Positions 50,430 through 61,160 of a DNA stretch of 64,000 nt are shown here, one piece after another. Source of the DNA: Athripsodes cinereus (taxonomy: Eukaryota > Arthropoda > Insecta > Trichoptera > Leptoceridae); assembly GCA_947579605.1 (NCBI GenBank), contig OX388312.1, positions 7,192,001-7,256,000 of the forward strand. The letters run 5' to 3'. The position numbers and the translations under genes are program-made. The notes under the pieces were generated by a model. That model made no database searches and was not told where the DNA came from. It saw nothing but the letters and a program-made list of their open reading frames with translations. The first letter of the stretch is position 1. The number at the start of each line of letters is the position of its first letter.

Positions 50430-50855
50430 CGTATAAATAAAATGACAAGTGGTTCAAACATTACAATAAATAAATTATTATTAAATAGGTTATTCAATTC
50501 ACTGCCACTCTGCATAAAAAAGTGTGACAAAATTGGAAAATTAAAAGTATTATTTAAGAATTGGCTCAGAAAAAATAGAAATATGTACATATAACTGTAG
50601 TGTGAGTGTTAAATAGATTTGTGGGCATTTATAGGATTAATATAGTTATATTTAACTTTTTTAGTTATAAGCTGGATGTGGAGATGAGCGGAGCCTGTTG
50701 ACAAGTCATTTCAATGACTTAACGGGCTTCGTTCGTTGGTTGTACTGTTTTCTTTTATGAATATATCTTTATATGTAATTTGATAAATGTAAACTATAAT
50801 TGTATGTATAAATATGAAATAAAGATTATTATTATTCAAAAAAAAAAAAAAAAAA
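50430..50855 (+). mobile_element. 5'-truncated LINE with poly-A tail
   Basis: The plus-strand frame reads LINRLFNSLPLCIKKCDKIG, then KLKVLFKNWLRKN and a stop near 50592. This is the LPxxI+...FKxWL end of an L2/CR1/Jockey-type ORF2, related to the copy at 15210-15689. A 3' UTR, AATAAA (50818-50823) and an 18-A run (50838-50855) complete a textbook retrotransposed 3' end. The uninterrupted A-run suggests a fairly young insertion. Confidence 0.8.
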
Positions 50856-51342
50856 TCATTCGAAAAACAAAACTGGCAAACCTTCGTTTTCTTGAACATT
50901 GGTTTTCTCTAAGATCAACATTATGTTAATTATAATGTTAGTATTAGATGAGAATTAATATAAGATTCCTTGAGAAAAGACATCTAAGAAGGTACGCACC
51001 AATAGAGTGTTTCGAAACATGGTTTTGTCCATTTGTTTATATTCAATCAATGCTGGTTACACTCTCGACCGTTCCCATTCGTCCTGTCTATTTATTATTT
51101 CTCCAGTGTCTCCTTGTAATTCATGACAATGTATATTTCAATACCCGGTAGCGACAGGTAAATCTGATAACTGATGGTACTTTCAAATATCCGGTACCGA
51201 TAGGTAATCAAAACCAATATAAGTGTTACCAGTATACCTATAATGTGTTTGATTATCAATGCCCGTTCCATTTATTGTCTGCCGTTTTATCTAGTAAATG
51301 ATGGATTCGAAAAAAGATATAGAAATATGATGTCGTTTTTTC

Positions 51343-51594
51343 TTATGCAAATTGATCTGGGATGGCGTTTTTCTGCGTATTTAGGATCTGTTGTAAAAAA
51401 GTGACAGACTTTACCGAATCCATATTTTGAAAGTAACTGGTGTTTGAAATTAGAAATACCGATTTGAAAATGTACCGAGAAGGTACCATATTGACATCAC
51501 TACCTTGTATGGTCCTCGTTAATCTTCCAATGCGGTAGACAGAGGACACTCCGTCGCCTGGAAACAAATAACCCGTCGTTGTGGAGAAATTCAA
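51343..51594 (-). other. Unrecognised minus-strand ORF, 83 codons
   Basis: The frame has a mixed amino-acid composition, unlike the low-complexity ORFs around it, with SSVYRIGRLTRTIQGSDVNM in the first third. I do not recognise it. No partner exon, splice pattern or element terminus was found. It may be a chance ORF in a less AT-rich block (51100-51600). Confidence 0.15.
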
Positions 51595-51902
51595 ATCATT
51601 AATTTTATTTCATATTGTACATATTATCTTTGTGCAGAACCATCTGCAAGTTATATTTTTAGGTATAATTTGTATTGTAGTTTAGATTACCTGTCACCTT
51701 TTCATATATTCAGTTCTGTTTTCATGACCATTGGTGTTAAAATCATATTTTGCATACCTACGTATTTATTACTATTTGTTCCTTGAAAAAGAATATGTAT
51801 GTGTGTCTCTCGCTCTTTTCTTTCAAATTTTGGGCGCTAGCTAATAGGCTAGTAATCATAAATTAAATAATACCTTAGTCATAATACATTATTTACATCT
51901 TC

Positions 51903-52012
51903 CAATACCCATCTTGAATATTTTGCTTTTATTGACTCTCAGAGGATAACTTGTAGGTTGATAGCATTCATTCTGTTTGCTGTCTACGCCACTTCTGAGA
52001 AATGTCGGTTAG
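51903..52012 (+). repeat. Family S copy, tail half, diverged
   Basis: CCATCTTGAATATTTTGCTT, CTCAGAGGATAACTTG and GTCTACGCCACTTCTGAGAA match family S with many changes. Confidence 0.5.
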
Positions 52013-54043
52013 ACGCGTATTTAGGCATATTTTAAAATATTCAGTTTAATATGTGCACTTAACATACTGTAATTGTACCTATTTAATACATTTAATTTAA
52101 TTGTACACTTTCACAAAAACATTTACAAATTACTTTTTCTGATTTTGAAAGATAAGTTCTTACTTTACACAAAGTATCTATGAAGATATTGCATATTAAA
52201 ATAATTTTATTTCTATCCTCTCGTATAATAAAACGTTTACATTTGGAACACAAATACGTACAATGCAATCATAATACCTACTATGTAATATCGAACGAGA
52301 CATACTAAAACTTAAAATTCAGAAAGCAATGTTGTACCCATTATAGGATTCAATTATCATTTCAATGTAGACTGGATAACGATTTTCATTTCATTTGCTT
52401 TTCAAATTGGCTGATACCGTGGTTTCCTATTCTAACGCCATCTACCAGATTGGTAGGTAATTAGAGATTATCCCGAGATTCAAACCAGTGTCGTAGCCGC
52501 GTTGTGTAAAAAAGAAAGGGGAAAAAATAGTCGATTCTAGAGGATTTTAATTCAAACGATCTCTCTGGATTTGACTTGAATGTTAGATGAAGTTATCAGT
52601 TTTTGCTTTGTTTGTTGAATTTATTTTTTACACCTAACAAATATATATTTTAAATACCTACTCTATATTTATACATTCAACTTATATTAAAAATCTATGA
52701 AGCTGCATATTTTTCGGCAAAATTAATCCGAAAATCCAAAGGATATATTTTGTGCGATGGACCTTTTACCGTACCAAGTATTTAATTTTAAATCATAAAA
52801 AAGTTATGAACTATTTTTTTAACAATTATTTTATTGTTGATTTGAAACAGGTAATTATGCAGGTAAATAGAGATTCCATAAATGAATTAGAAATATTTTG
52901 ATTAAATATTGCATTTTGATATTTGAAGCTTATTTAATTGCACCATTACAATAATATGCTCGTTAAAAGCTTGCCAAAGCGTCAAAAAGAAAAATAAGGT
53001 GATGAGGAAACCTCACAAATAAATAGTAGACTCTCCAATTAATGAGATCAAGCTTTTCACTCCAGCGGGCTTTTATTCTCTTTGATTAAAGTGAGAGCTG
53101 CTATATTGTGCGGTACATACTGAGCTTTTATTAATAAAATATTAAAGAGCGGCGGTTTCTTTATGAGGTTATTATTTAATCACCGTAATAAAATATTACA
53201 TCATCACACAAGTCATCCTATCTGACATTGCTAAACAAAATATAAATATTTTCATGTCTAAAATATATAAAATAACTAAAAAAAACATAAATTTTTTAAT
53301 ATGTGATTTGTTTTTGAGAAAGACGTGAGACCTTCAAATTGACAATCTTCTTAGAAGACGTAAGACGTATCTTCCAGATCTTAGAACTTGATTCTTCAGC
53401 ATACAGCGACAGATATCACCATGTCATAAGCCATCCGTTGGTCATTCTCATCATAGGAAGTCTGCATCAGCGGGCACCGCAGCAATTGGAAATCACTGAA
53501 CACCTCCCCGCAGTCACAGCTTACTGCTAAAAAACGACTTTGACAATTAGGTGTTTTGCTTTGTTTATTTTTATTTTATAAAATTCGCGTCCATCATAAT
53601 CAATCATACAAACAGTTGAGATAATATTATTATATATTGTCTTAATATTAGAAGGTAGTAGGTATGATTCCAAGTTCGCGAGATCAAATAAGTCTTACTA
53701 AATACCTACTTCATAACATCTAAATACCAGATTACTTACGCTAACGTTAGTCTTCGTAATTCCTCGGAACCTACCTACCCTCACCCTCCTTATAGAGATT
53801 GCAATTCAATAATCACGATAAAATCATAAGAAAAAGGAAGAAGAAATAACACCTGGCCGGAGCATCTTTTTAGACTCTCATCAAGAATTTGAAATACATG
53901 CGTTCCGAAGTTGATTCGATTGTTTTAATATCCACGTGGTCACCAGGTTTATCTGTAATGTCATGGAGTAGAATTATTGGTCTCCAACTCTTATCATTAT
54001 GTTAATAAATACACACTCAAAATCCTGGAAAGTCCATACTACG
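52013..54043. other. No recognised gene; one motif scrap
   Basis: TTGACAATCTTCTTAGAAGA and CGTAAGACGTATC (53338-53372) resemble the GACGAAAGACGTCTC motif family. Otherwise the stretch is featureless and AT-rich. Confidence 0.45.
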
Positions 54044-54462
54044 ACCAATCAGAAACCTCGATAGGAGAACCATGTCTACACAATGTAACATTGTGTAGAA
54101 TCTAATCGGAAGAAGTGAGAAAGGTGTCCCAACGCTTACGAATTGGCTCAAGGCTGGCTTAAGTGATAACTTTCGGTGTCCATGGACAACGTTCACCAAT
54201 TCCACCATTCTCACTGTCACGATGTAAGGTCCACCAATCGAGAGACGCTTTATGCAAACCTTAGGAGCAACCATCTTTTTGGGATCTCATTTTTCAGATC
54301 TCAAATAGATCGCGATCTCCCGTCTAAATGGCGCCGGAACAATTAAGTTCAATACTTTATCGGCTGCTAGTTCGACCAGTCAGCAACAAATGTTTAGAGA
54401 ACCATGTCTACACAATGTTACATTGTGTAGACATGGTTCTCCAATCGAGGTTTCTGATTGGT
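54044..54462. repeat. Nested inverted repeats
   Basis: Outer arms 54044-54098 and 54408-54462 (ACCAATCAGAAACCTCG and so on) pair with about one mismatch. Within the right side, 54397-54441 is a perfect 45-nt palindrome (22-bp arms, GAGAACCATGTCTACACAAT-). The left side carries a shortened form of it. The central block (54100-54396) is less AT-rich and has an open minus-strand frame, IKRLSIGGPYIVTVRMVELV, faintly reminiscent of retroviral-type integrase C-termini but too short to name. This is probably a foldback DNA element. Confidence 0.7.
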
Positions 54463-54739
54463 TTTGTCATCTGCACCCAAATCCGGTTAAACAATAAAAA
54501 AATTAGTAAATATTCTAAACATTTCCATACTACGAGTACGGCTTGGACGAGGAGACGCTTGACCATGTTTTTCTGGGGTGTCCTATGTCCTATTAGGGAT
54601 GCCTACGATATTTCTGTAGTTGCTCTTCAAAACGATTGCCAATTCACTTTGAATATTGAATCATTGCTGAGTATGACATCCGATACAATCTATTTGTCCC
54701 TTCTCAAATCGATAAAAGCAAATTTTATTATTCTGTAAT

Positions 54740-55052
54740 AACTATCTTCTACCTGACGATTTCATAACATTTGGAGACTGTTTTTGGCACAAATCATCCT
54801 TGTAGGATACTATGCCATAAGTGAAGAAAAAAATCTTGGAATAAAATTAGTGTCGATTATTGAAAATTATTCCTTTCATGAGGTTTCCAAGAAATAATAA
54901 TGCTTTCATTTTTTTATCTAAAAGTTAATCATGTTATAGTATTAAGAGTTAAATATAATTTGTAATAATAATCTACGACAACATTTTTATACGATAAAAA
55001 ATAATCTCTTTTTCAATTACTAGTAGGTATATTAAATCCAAAATAATGTTAT
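54740..55052. repeat. Inverted repeat 1, left arm (313 bp)
   Basis: This is the reverse complement of 56823-57135, with no net length difference and very few substitutions (one seen near 54773). It starts AACTATCTTCTACCTGACGA and ends AAAATAATGTTAT. It has no ORF. Confidence 0.9.
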
Positions 55053-55708
55053 TTATTGTTTCGCACATGTCGATTGGGGGACTTTTAAAACATACCTATT
55101 TACTTACCTAATCCGATATGACTCAAACTGTCAAAAATAATATATCGATAGTTTCGATAAACCTGTTGATTTCCTTTGGCGATAATAATTGAAAATTTCA
55201 ATCCCTAGTTGGCTTTGAGTACACAATCCTATTCTAAGCGGTATAAAAAAATAAACAGGGATAAAAAAATAATTTGGCCAATATTACTAATACCCACCTA
55301 CAACATAATATATATAATACTAACAAAAAAGAATTTGGCGTTAGACAGATAGGTAGGTATTAAGTATTATTATATTAAAGAATAACCAGAATTCGTGAAA
55401 ATAAGAAAAAAATGTATCAGGGCATCATAATAATGAAGAAAAAAACTAATAATAATTGTAACTACGCCTAATTCTATTAGGATAAGCGATGACTTAGATC
55501 CAGAGTAAAAGATCAAAATATTACCTATGAAGATACTTATTTGTTTTCTTTTATTACGTAGGTACTTAAATAGAGACGTAAGTAGCTAGCTACCTAAAAT
55601 TTATTTTAAGTTAAGCTGAAATATATTTCTGTGACCAAAATAAATTTTGTTTTTTTACTATCTGTAATGTGATTTTTCGTAATTCTTCGTATCAATATTA
55701 CCTACATT

Positions 55709-56203
55709 ATCTTAGTGCCAACACTTATGTATGCAAGTGAGACGTGGACATGGTTAAAGAAGGATGAAAGTGGCATAAATGCAGTTGAAATGAGATCGTT
55801 GAGAAGGATGTGTGATAAAAGTCTGAGAGATCGTGTGCGTAACAGTGATATACGAAAGGAATGTGGAATGAAAGTTGGTGTAATAACAAGGATGAATGTA
55901 AATAAGTTAAGATGGTTTGGGCACGTGGAAAGAATGAATGAGGACAGAATGACTAAGAAAATATATTTGGCTGAGAGGAATGGTGCTGGAGACGTGGACG
56001 TCCTTGGATTAAATGGCAAGATCATTTAAATCAAATCCTACAGGACGGTCACGTGTTGAGCACATTGAACAGGAGAGCATGCATGAGGAATTGTATGACA
56101 GTGACGGAAGCGAAAGATGTATGCAAGGATAGAAGGAAGTGGCGCTCGATCCTTTCTGCCTACCCCGCGAGGGAAGCGGCGTGATGGTATGTATGTCTGT
56201 ATG
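55709..56203 (+). mobile_element. RTE-like LINE, best C-terminal copy, one frameshift
   Basis: The frame at 55715-56029 reads MYASETWTWLKKDESG, RSLRRMCDKSLRDRV, then MNVNKLRWFGHVERMNEDRM. A 1-bp loss near 55988 shifts the frame. In the new frame it continues WIKWQDHLNQILQDGHVLS, RRACMRNCMTVTEAKDVCKD, WRSILSAYP to the TGA at 56182-56184. A TATGTATGTCTGTATG tail follows. These are LINE ORF2 C-terminal motifs; the catalytic RT and endonuclease domains are absent. It lies inside inverted repeat 1. Confidence 0.85.
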
Positions 56204-56228
56204 TAATATTTCATTATTTTTCATTTTG

Positions 56229-56412
56229 AAACCGTGGAGCACGTGGTAAAGAATAAGTTTCCCGCTTTTTTTCGTTTTTCAAGCTATAAAGTATCCTGTT
56301 AAAGGAAGGTCTTTGCACGATATTTTATCTCTTAACTTTTGGGATGAGGTTTGCCACCCGTCTAAAATGTCTTAATTTTTTATTGGCATAGGTATAGAAT
56401 GCAGATCCTAGG
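56229..56412 (+). repeat. Family S copy, first two thirds
   Basis: ACCGTGGAGCACGTGGTAAA, AGTATCCTGTTAAAGGAAGG, GGGATGAGGTTTGCCACCCG and TTTTATTGGCATAGG match family S. It starts 26 bp after the LINE tail. The family tail itself is missing. Confidence 0.65.
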
Positions 56413-56627
56413 ATAGAAGTAGAAATATCTTTTCATTCGTTCGGAAAAAAATGTACAATCATATTTTTCATCCTGGAGTAGGTAATTAATAAATACGCAG
56501 AATTGTAAGAAATCAATATTTAGTTTTGATTTTAAAATTTTGAACTAAGTTTGTTTTGTGACATACGAAAAAATCCTAATCAATGTGTTTTTATGATTAG
56601 TTTGGCAACATTTCATCTTTCCATTTT

Positions 56628-56679
56628 GAGCTTGAAACTCTGGATTAACTAAAATTTGTTAATCCAGAGTTTTAAGCTC
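56628..56679. repeat. Hairpin, 22-bp arms
   Basis: GAGCTTGAAACTCTGGATTA and its near-exact inverse (one mismatch) flank TAAAATTT. Confidence 0.8.
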
Positions 56680-56822
56680 AATTGTTTTATGAACTTTTAA
56701 AATATTTACTTTTACTGCAAGATCTTTTCAAACATCTTTGTTTGAACTATCTATGGTTTCAAAATTTATCATTTATAAAATTCAATATTTTATTGGCACA
56801 TGGAGACAAATTAACATACTAC

Positions 56823-57135
56823 ATAACATTATTTTGGATTTAATATACCTACTAGTAATTGAAAAAGAGATTATTTTTTATCGTATAAAAATGTTGTCGT
56901 AGATTATTATTACAAATTATATTTAACTCTTAATACTATAACATGATTAACTTTTAGATAAAAAAATGAAAGCATTATTATTTCTTGGAAACCTCATGAA
57001 AGGAATAATTTTCAATAATCGACACTAATTTTATTCCAAGATTTTTTTCTTCACTTATGGCATAGTATCCTACAAGGATGATTTGTGCCAAAAACAGTCT
57101 ACAAATGTTATGAAATCGTCAGGTAGAAGATAGTT
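56823..57135. repeat. Inverted repeat 1, right arm (313 bp)
   Basis: It pairs with 54740-55052. It ends GTAGAAGATAGTT only 20 bp before the left arm of the large inverted duplication. Confidence 0.9.
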
Positions 57136-57155
57136 CGTAGATAATCGTCAGGTAT

Positions 57156-59178
57156 AAGCAGAATTCTCAGCCAATTTGATATATTGTATTAGTTTCCAAG
57201 TACTAAGCTATTTCTATTATATTATACTGAACTCTAAAGAGTTGAAGAGGCCGTCTTGTATGTGATTCCATGCGTGAAATAATCTAGGTAGATACTGTTG
57301 TAGACCAATCTCTTAGTGTAGGTACACATGCATACTAACACACATAAATAACAATTTTGGTTTTCCTCTATTTACCCGAAGTACGTTAATTTACACAATA
57401 AAGATACTTTTGAATTTATTTTAACCAATGAATTATTGTAGTATAGGTACAATATTTTTTTTCTAATAAATAGTTTGTCATACCAATATCATTCACCTTT
57501 AAACGTCCTCCCTGGAACGTTGGATTATTGTACCAGACCTCATTTCATACCATTTAAGCCATCTTCTCCAGCGAAAGTACTAAGGATCTGATATCCTTCA
57601 GCATCACTATTCTGATAATTTTCAAAAAGAGTTGTTCAAGCGGAGCTCTTTTATCACCTACATACCTACTCGTAATTTAACAATTATCTGGTAATTAATT
57701 AATTAGTCCGTAACCCGATTGTTATACGATGACATCAGAAGAATTGCTGGAAACTGGTTGCGAAAACCCAGAAGTGGAGAACAGAAATAGCTGTTTTAAG
57801 TAAAAAGATATATTATTTTATAGCTATTTACGAATGTGTAGACATTGAAGATGAATTGAGCTGTTTTGTGCAACACAAGCCTTAATCATTCCAAGTTTAT
57901 TCTGAGATTGAAAGGTAAAAGAATCATCATTTTTTTTTTCATTTGTTTTAATCGTTAAAATAGGGACCATATTTGGACAAAAATACAGATAAACAATATA
58001 TGCCGATATCGACAAAAGATATCACTTCTGCGGTAAACTCGCTCATTGCACAATATAATTTGTATCACATTATTTAATTACCCTGTAATTACTTTTGCGT
58101 TTTACTGTGCAATAAAGTTTATTATTATTCTATTTACATATCTCATTTATATAACTAGGTAATATTGGAGTCTACACTTTGAGAACAACATAAAATTATC
58201 AAAAAACATATTAATATATATCTCTCTCTTCATCTAGATAATTATAATATATTGTTTATCCATAAAAACTCATCTAAAAATAATTATGACGACATAAATG
58301 AATGAACTCTATAATTTTTGCAGAATTCGAATAATTTATTTTTTTTAAAAATGTATCATCCTTTTACGTTGTTATTGCATCATATTTGGTTAAGAATTTT
58401 CTTGCAATTTAAAATATGAGATATGAGATGTTCAAAGCACCATAGAACAAAAATTCTTGAGATTTTGTTTTTAGGCTCTTGTTGCAATAAAGAGCTCGAT
58501 TATTCCCAGCTAATATAGTTTGTAATATACTTAGTTTAATAATATAATAATATAGGTACAATCTACTGAGATGCTTCCATTCCCAAAGGGAATCAGTTAC
58601 CGTTTGACCAAAGGCAAGCAAACACAAATACACTTAAATTCATTGATATTTGCATAGTAATTATTTCACGCAAGACGGCACGGGATAATAACAGAAGTGA
58701 ATGCTGTTGAATCTTCTCTGAAGATATTACGTAAAATATGAATGTACACAAAAAAAATAGTTAGTAATCTACAATCAATTTCTTAAAGTAGATCTTGTTA
58801 TTCCGTTAGACATCCCTCACTTTTATTTGTTGTTTTGGATGGTCCCTTGTTTGTGGTGATGAAATAAGAGAAACAAAAATTTAAATAGTGTCTTTATAAA
58901 CCAGTGATACAAGTATTGTTTTCTGTGCTAAAGTGTCTTGATTTTAAACTGCGTCTGTCTTAAACTAAGATTTACTCGTAGATTGTGTTGAATTTTTAAT
59001 ATTTTTTATACGGTATTTAATTTATTATTATCTCATATCTCATTTATTAAACAAAACAATATTTGATTCTACATTTTGAACACAATATAAGATTATTATT
59101 ATTACGGTATTTAATATTCGGTATACTTTTTTCATAGTTTAATTATTTGGATGGTAGGTACTGAAGTTGGTAATCAAA
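57156..59178. repeat. Large inverted duplication, left arm (about 2.02 kb)
   Basis: It is the reverse complement of 61647-63672, with identity that looks about 98% or better by eye over the whole arm (small differences, for example near 58747 and 58808). It contains an old LINE scrap (57725-57785: DDIRRIAGNWLRKP) and no complete gene. A 74-codon ORF at 58409-58633 (minus) recurs unchanged at 62192-62416 (plus) only because of the duplication. Confidence 0.95.
57718..57790 (+). mobile_element. LINE C-terminal scrap inside the duplication arm
   Basis: The plus strand reads YDDIRRIAGNWLRKPRSGEQ, like the 'DDIRxxAGxxWLRxAQDRxxW' end of some LINE ORF2 proteins. It is duplicated in inverted form at about 63040-63112. 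It predates the inverted duplication. Confidence 0.45.
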
Positions 59179-59381
59179 TTGAAATAATACCAAAAAATGA
59201 GGCATTCAAAACTATAGTGGATCGAGTCAATGATATTATACTTGGAGATAAATTTAAAGAATTGCACTATATTGTAAGAATACAATATAAAAATAAAACA
59301 ATGTGTGGCTCAAATTTTGAACTAAGGGTAACGTTTTTATTGGCTCCAAATAAACCAGATATCGAATGCCTGCCTAGATGA
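59151..59381 (+). pseudogene. Cystatin-like fragment, 76 codons
   Basis: The composition is that of a real protein. IVDRVNDIILGDKF, then HYIVRIQYKNKTMCGSNFEL and RVTF align by eye with the helix and QVVAGxNY-xxKV strand of cystatins (cysteine-protease inhibitors). The usual Q-V-V-A-G is K-T-M-C-G here. An upstream VGTEVG could match the conserved N-terminal Gly region. The usual C-terminal Cys/Trp part is short or missing (ends IECLPR). ATAGTTTAATTATTTGGATG upstream could include a splice acceptor (TTTTTTCATAG), so this may be a terminal exon; AATAAATAAATAA lies near 59529. The left arm of the inverted duplication ends inside its first ten codons. Confidence 0.4.
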
Positions 59382-59835
59382 CAAATAGTCAAAGCCTTTT
59401 ACATCTTGGAGACCACGAGCGGCGATCGTGATGGAGGTAGCCGCATGCCTTCCACACAAGCAGATATGCTGTAAAATAAGTAAATAATCTTTAAAATAAT
59501 TGATTGTACTTAAGTAGTAATTTAGAAATAAATAAATAATCTTAAAATGATATTCGGGCTACAATATTATAATTTTTTTATTGTAGGGCATGCGTTGCAT
59601 ATTTGCTTAAACAATTATTGTGTTAAAGTAGGTATGAAAAATAACAACTTTTAAAAATTGCCACATAATTTAGCATATGTATTTGAACAAAAAATAATTA
59701 TGTTCTGTTAAAAATACATTGTCTGCTTTTAATTTTACCTTACCGTACCTTAATATAAAAAAGGTATTTTATTCATATAATCAACAAAGAAAATTTTAAC
59801 AATTTATGTAAATTATATAACAAAAAAACAACATA

Positions 59836-60191
59836 GTGCAGTCATAATATAATTATCATAATACCTTCATGTACACTTATAGAACTGAAAATTTTAACAG
59901 TTGTCTACTTAGGTAACGTAGCAAAATATAAAAAAACTTATAAGATATTTGATAATATAAATATTTAAAAGGCAGTTCACCTTACAATGTAAAATGAAGA
60001 GTAAAACAACAAAGTGCAGTCATAATATAATTATCATAATACCTTCATGTACACTTATAGAACTGAAAATTCTAACAGTTGTCTACTTAGGTAACGTAGC
60101 AAAATATAAAAAAACTTATAAGATATTTGATAATATAAATATTTAAAAGGCAGTTCACCTTACAATGTAAAATGAAGAGTAAAATAACATT
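59836..60191 (+). repeat. Tandem duplication, 178-bp unit x2
   Basis: Copies start at 59836 and 60014 (GTGCAGTCATAATATAATTA). They are almost identical (one T/C difference in AAAATT/CTAACAG). They lie in the spacer of the large inverted duplication and have no ORF. Confidence 0.95.
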
Positions 60192-60722
60192 AGTGTGAAA
60201 GAACAGCTGCAATGAGTAACGTTGATAAATTAAGAAACTAAACTGAAAAAAAAACACTTCACATCTTTAGGTGTGTAATAAAATGTAAGTCACTGTTAAT
60301 ATGTTACATACTTTGTCTTGAGGGTTTATCTATAGATGGAAAGTTTGATGATTCAATGTAATGTATGAAGTGCGTTTGTTTGTAATAGTTTAAAGCGGTC
60401 TAATTACGTAATACTACGTAAGTGTAAGTTAAAATATATGATATATCGTTTAGGTTTTAACATTGTTACCCGCTTAAGAGACATTAAGATTGTTATAAAT
60501 TATTGGGAGATTTTGTCGGGGGAATCCTTGAGACTATGTAACTCTGAGGCCTCTCATGAAACTTTAAAATAATGCATGATCAGTGTGGATGACAAAGAAA
60601 CTAAAATTCTTATAACACACTTAATTCGAAATAAATAGTCCAGATACGTGATTATTTATCGTCAGCATTATCTTACACATCTTTTTTTAGACAAATACAA
60701 TTTATTTTTGTCGTTCTTTTAT

Positions 60723-60799
60723 CATCTATTTGCTCTACATGTCCATCCATCCATCCAACCATCTGCGATGGTTGGATGGACATGTAGAGCAAATAGATG
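60723..60799. repeat. Hairpin with CATC-repeat arm
   Basis: CATCTATTTGCTCTACATGT pairs with ACATGTAGAGCAAATAGATG across GATGGTTGG/CCAACCATC and a TGC loop. The left arm has 8 bp (two extra CATC units) more. (GATG)n continues to the right. Confidence 0.9.
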
Positions 60800-60934
60800 G
60801 ATGGATAGATGGATGGACATGTATGAACACGCATTCTATTCACTGTACCTAATTGTTTAGCACTGTATCTTGCTATTATTATATAAGTTTGATAGTATAG
60901 CAAGGACTTAGGAAATGTTACTACTGCTATGCTA

Positions 60935-61160
60935 AACTCTCACGCCTCATACCAAGTAGGGTAGGCAAAAAGGGTGGAACACTATAGAGATCAATCCTTG
61001 CAAACTTTTTTAGCTACTTCTATATTCATACAATTTTTTGTACAAGCACGTCAATTTCTCTTACCAATACACAGTCGTTCTTGGGATTTGGTCTTCTTGA
61101 TCAAGCCACGTTGATCTCGGCCTCCGCGCTCTCTTAGCACTCCTATATAAAATATAATGT
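60935..61160 (-). mobile_element. RTE-like LINE C-terminus and tail, decayed
   Basis: On the minus strand a frame with stops reads RACTKNCMNIEVAKKVCKD, then FAYPTWYEA and GTGAGAGTTTAGCATAGCAG. This is the same LINE family as at 20204 and 55709. It lies in the spacer of the large inverted duplication and is not duplicated itself. Confidence 0.65.

Noticed and set aside
54017..54274. Integrase C-terminal-like ORF
   Set aside because: Only a weak GPYIVT-type resemblance; no integrase core, protease, RT or LTRs nearby.
58409..58633. 74-codon ORF found identically twice (also 62192-62416)
   Set aside because: The exact repetition is explained by the inverted duplication. The sequence has no recognisable domain and no gene context.
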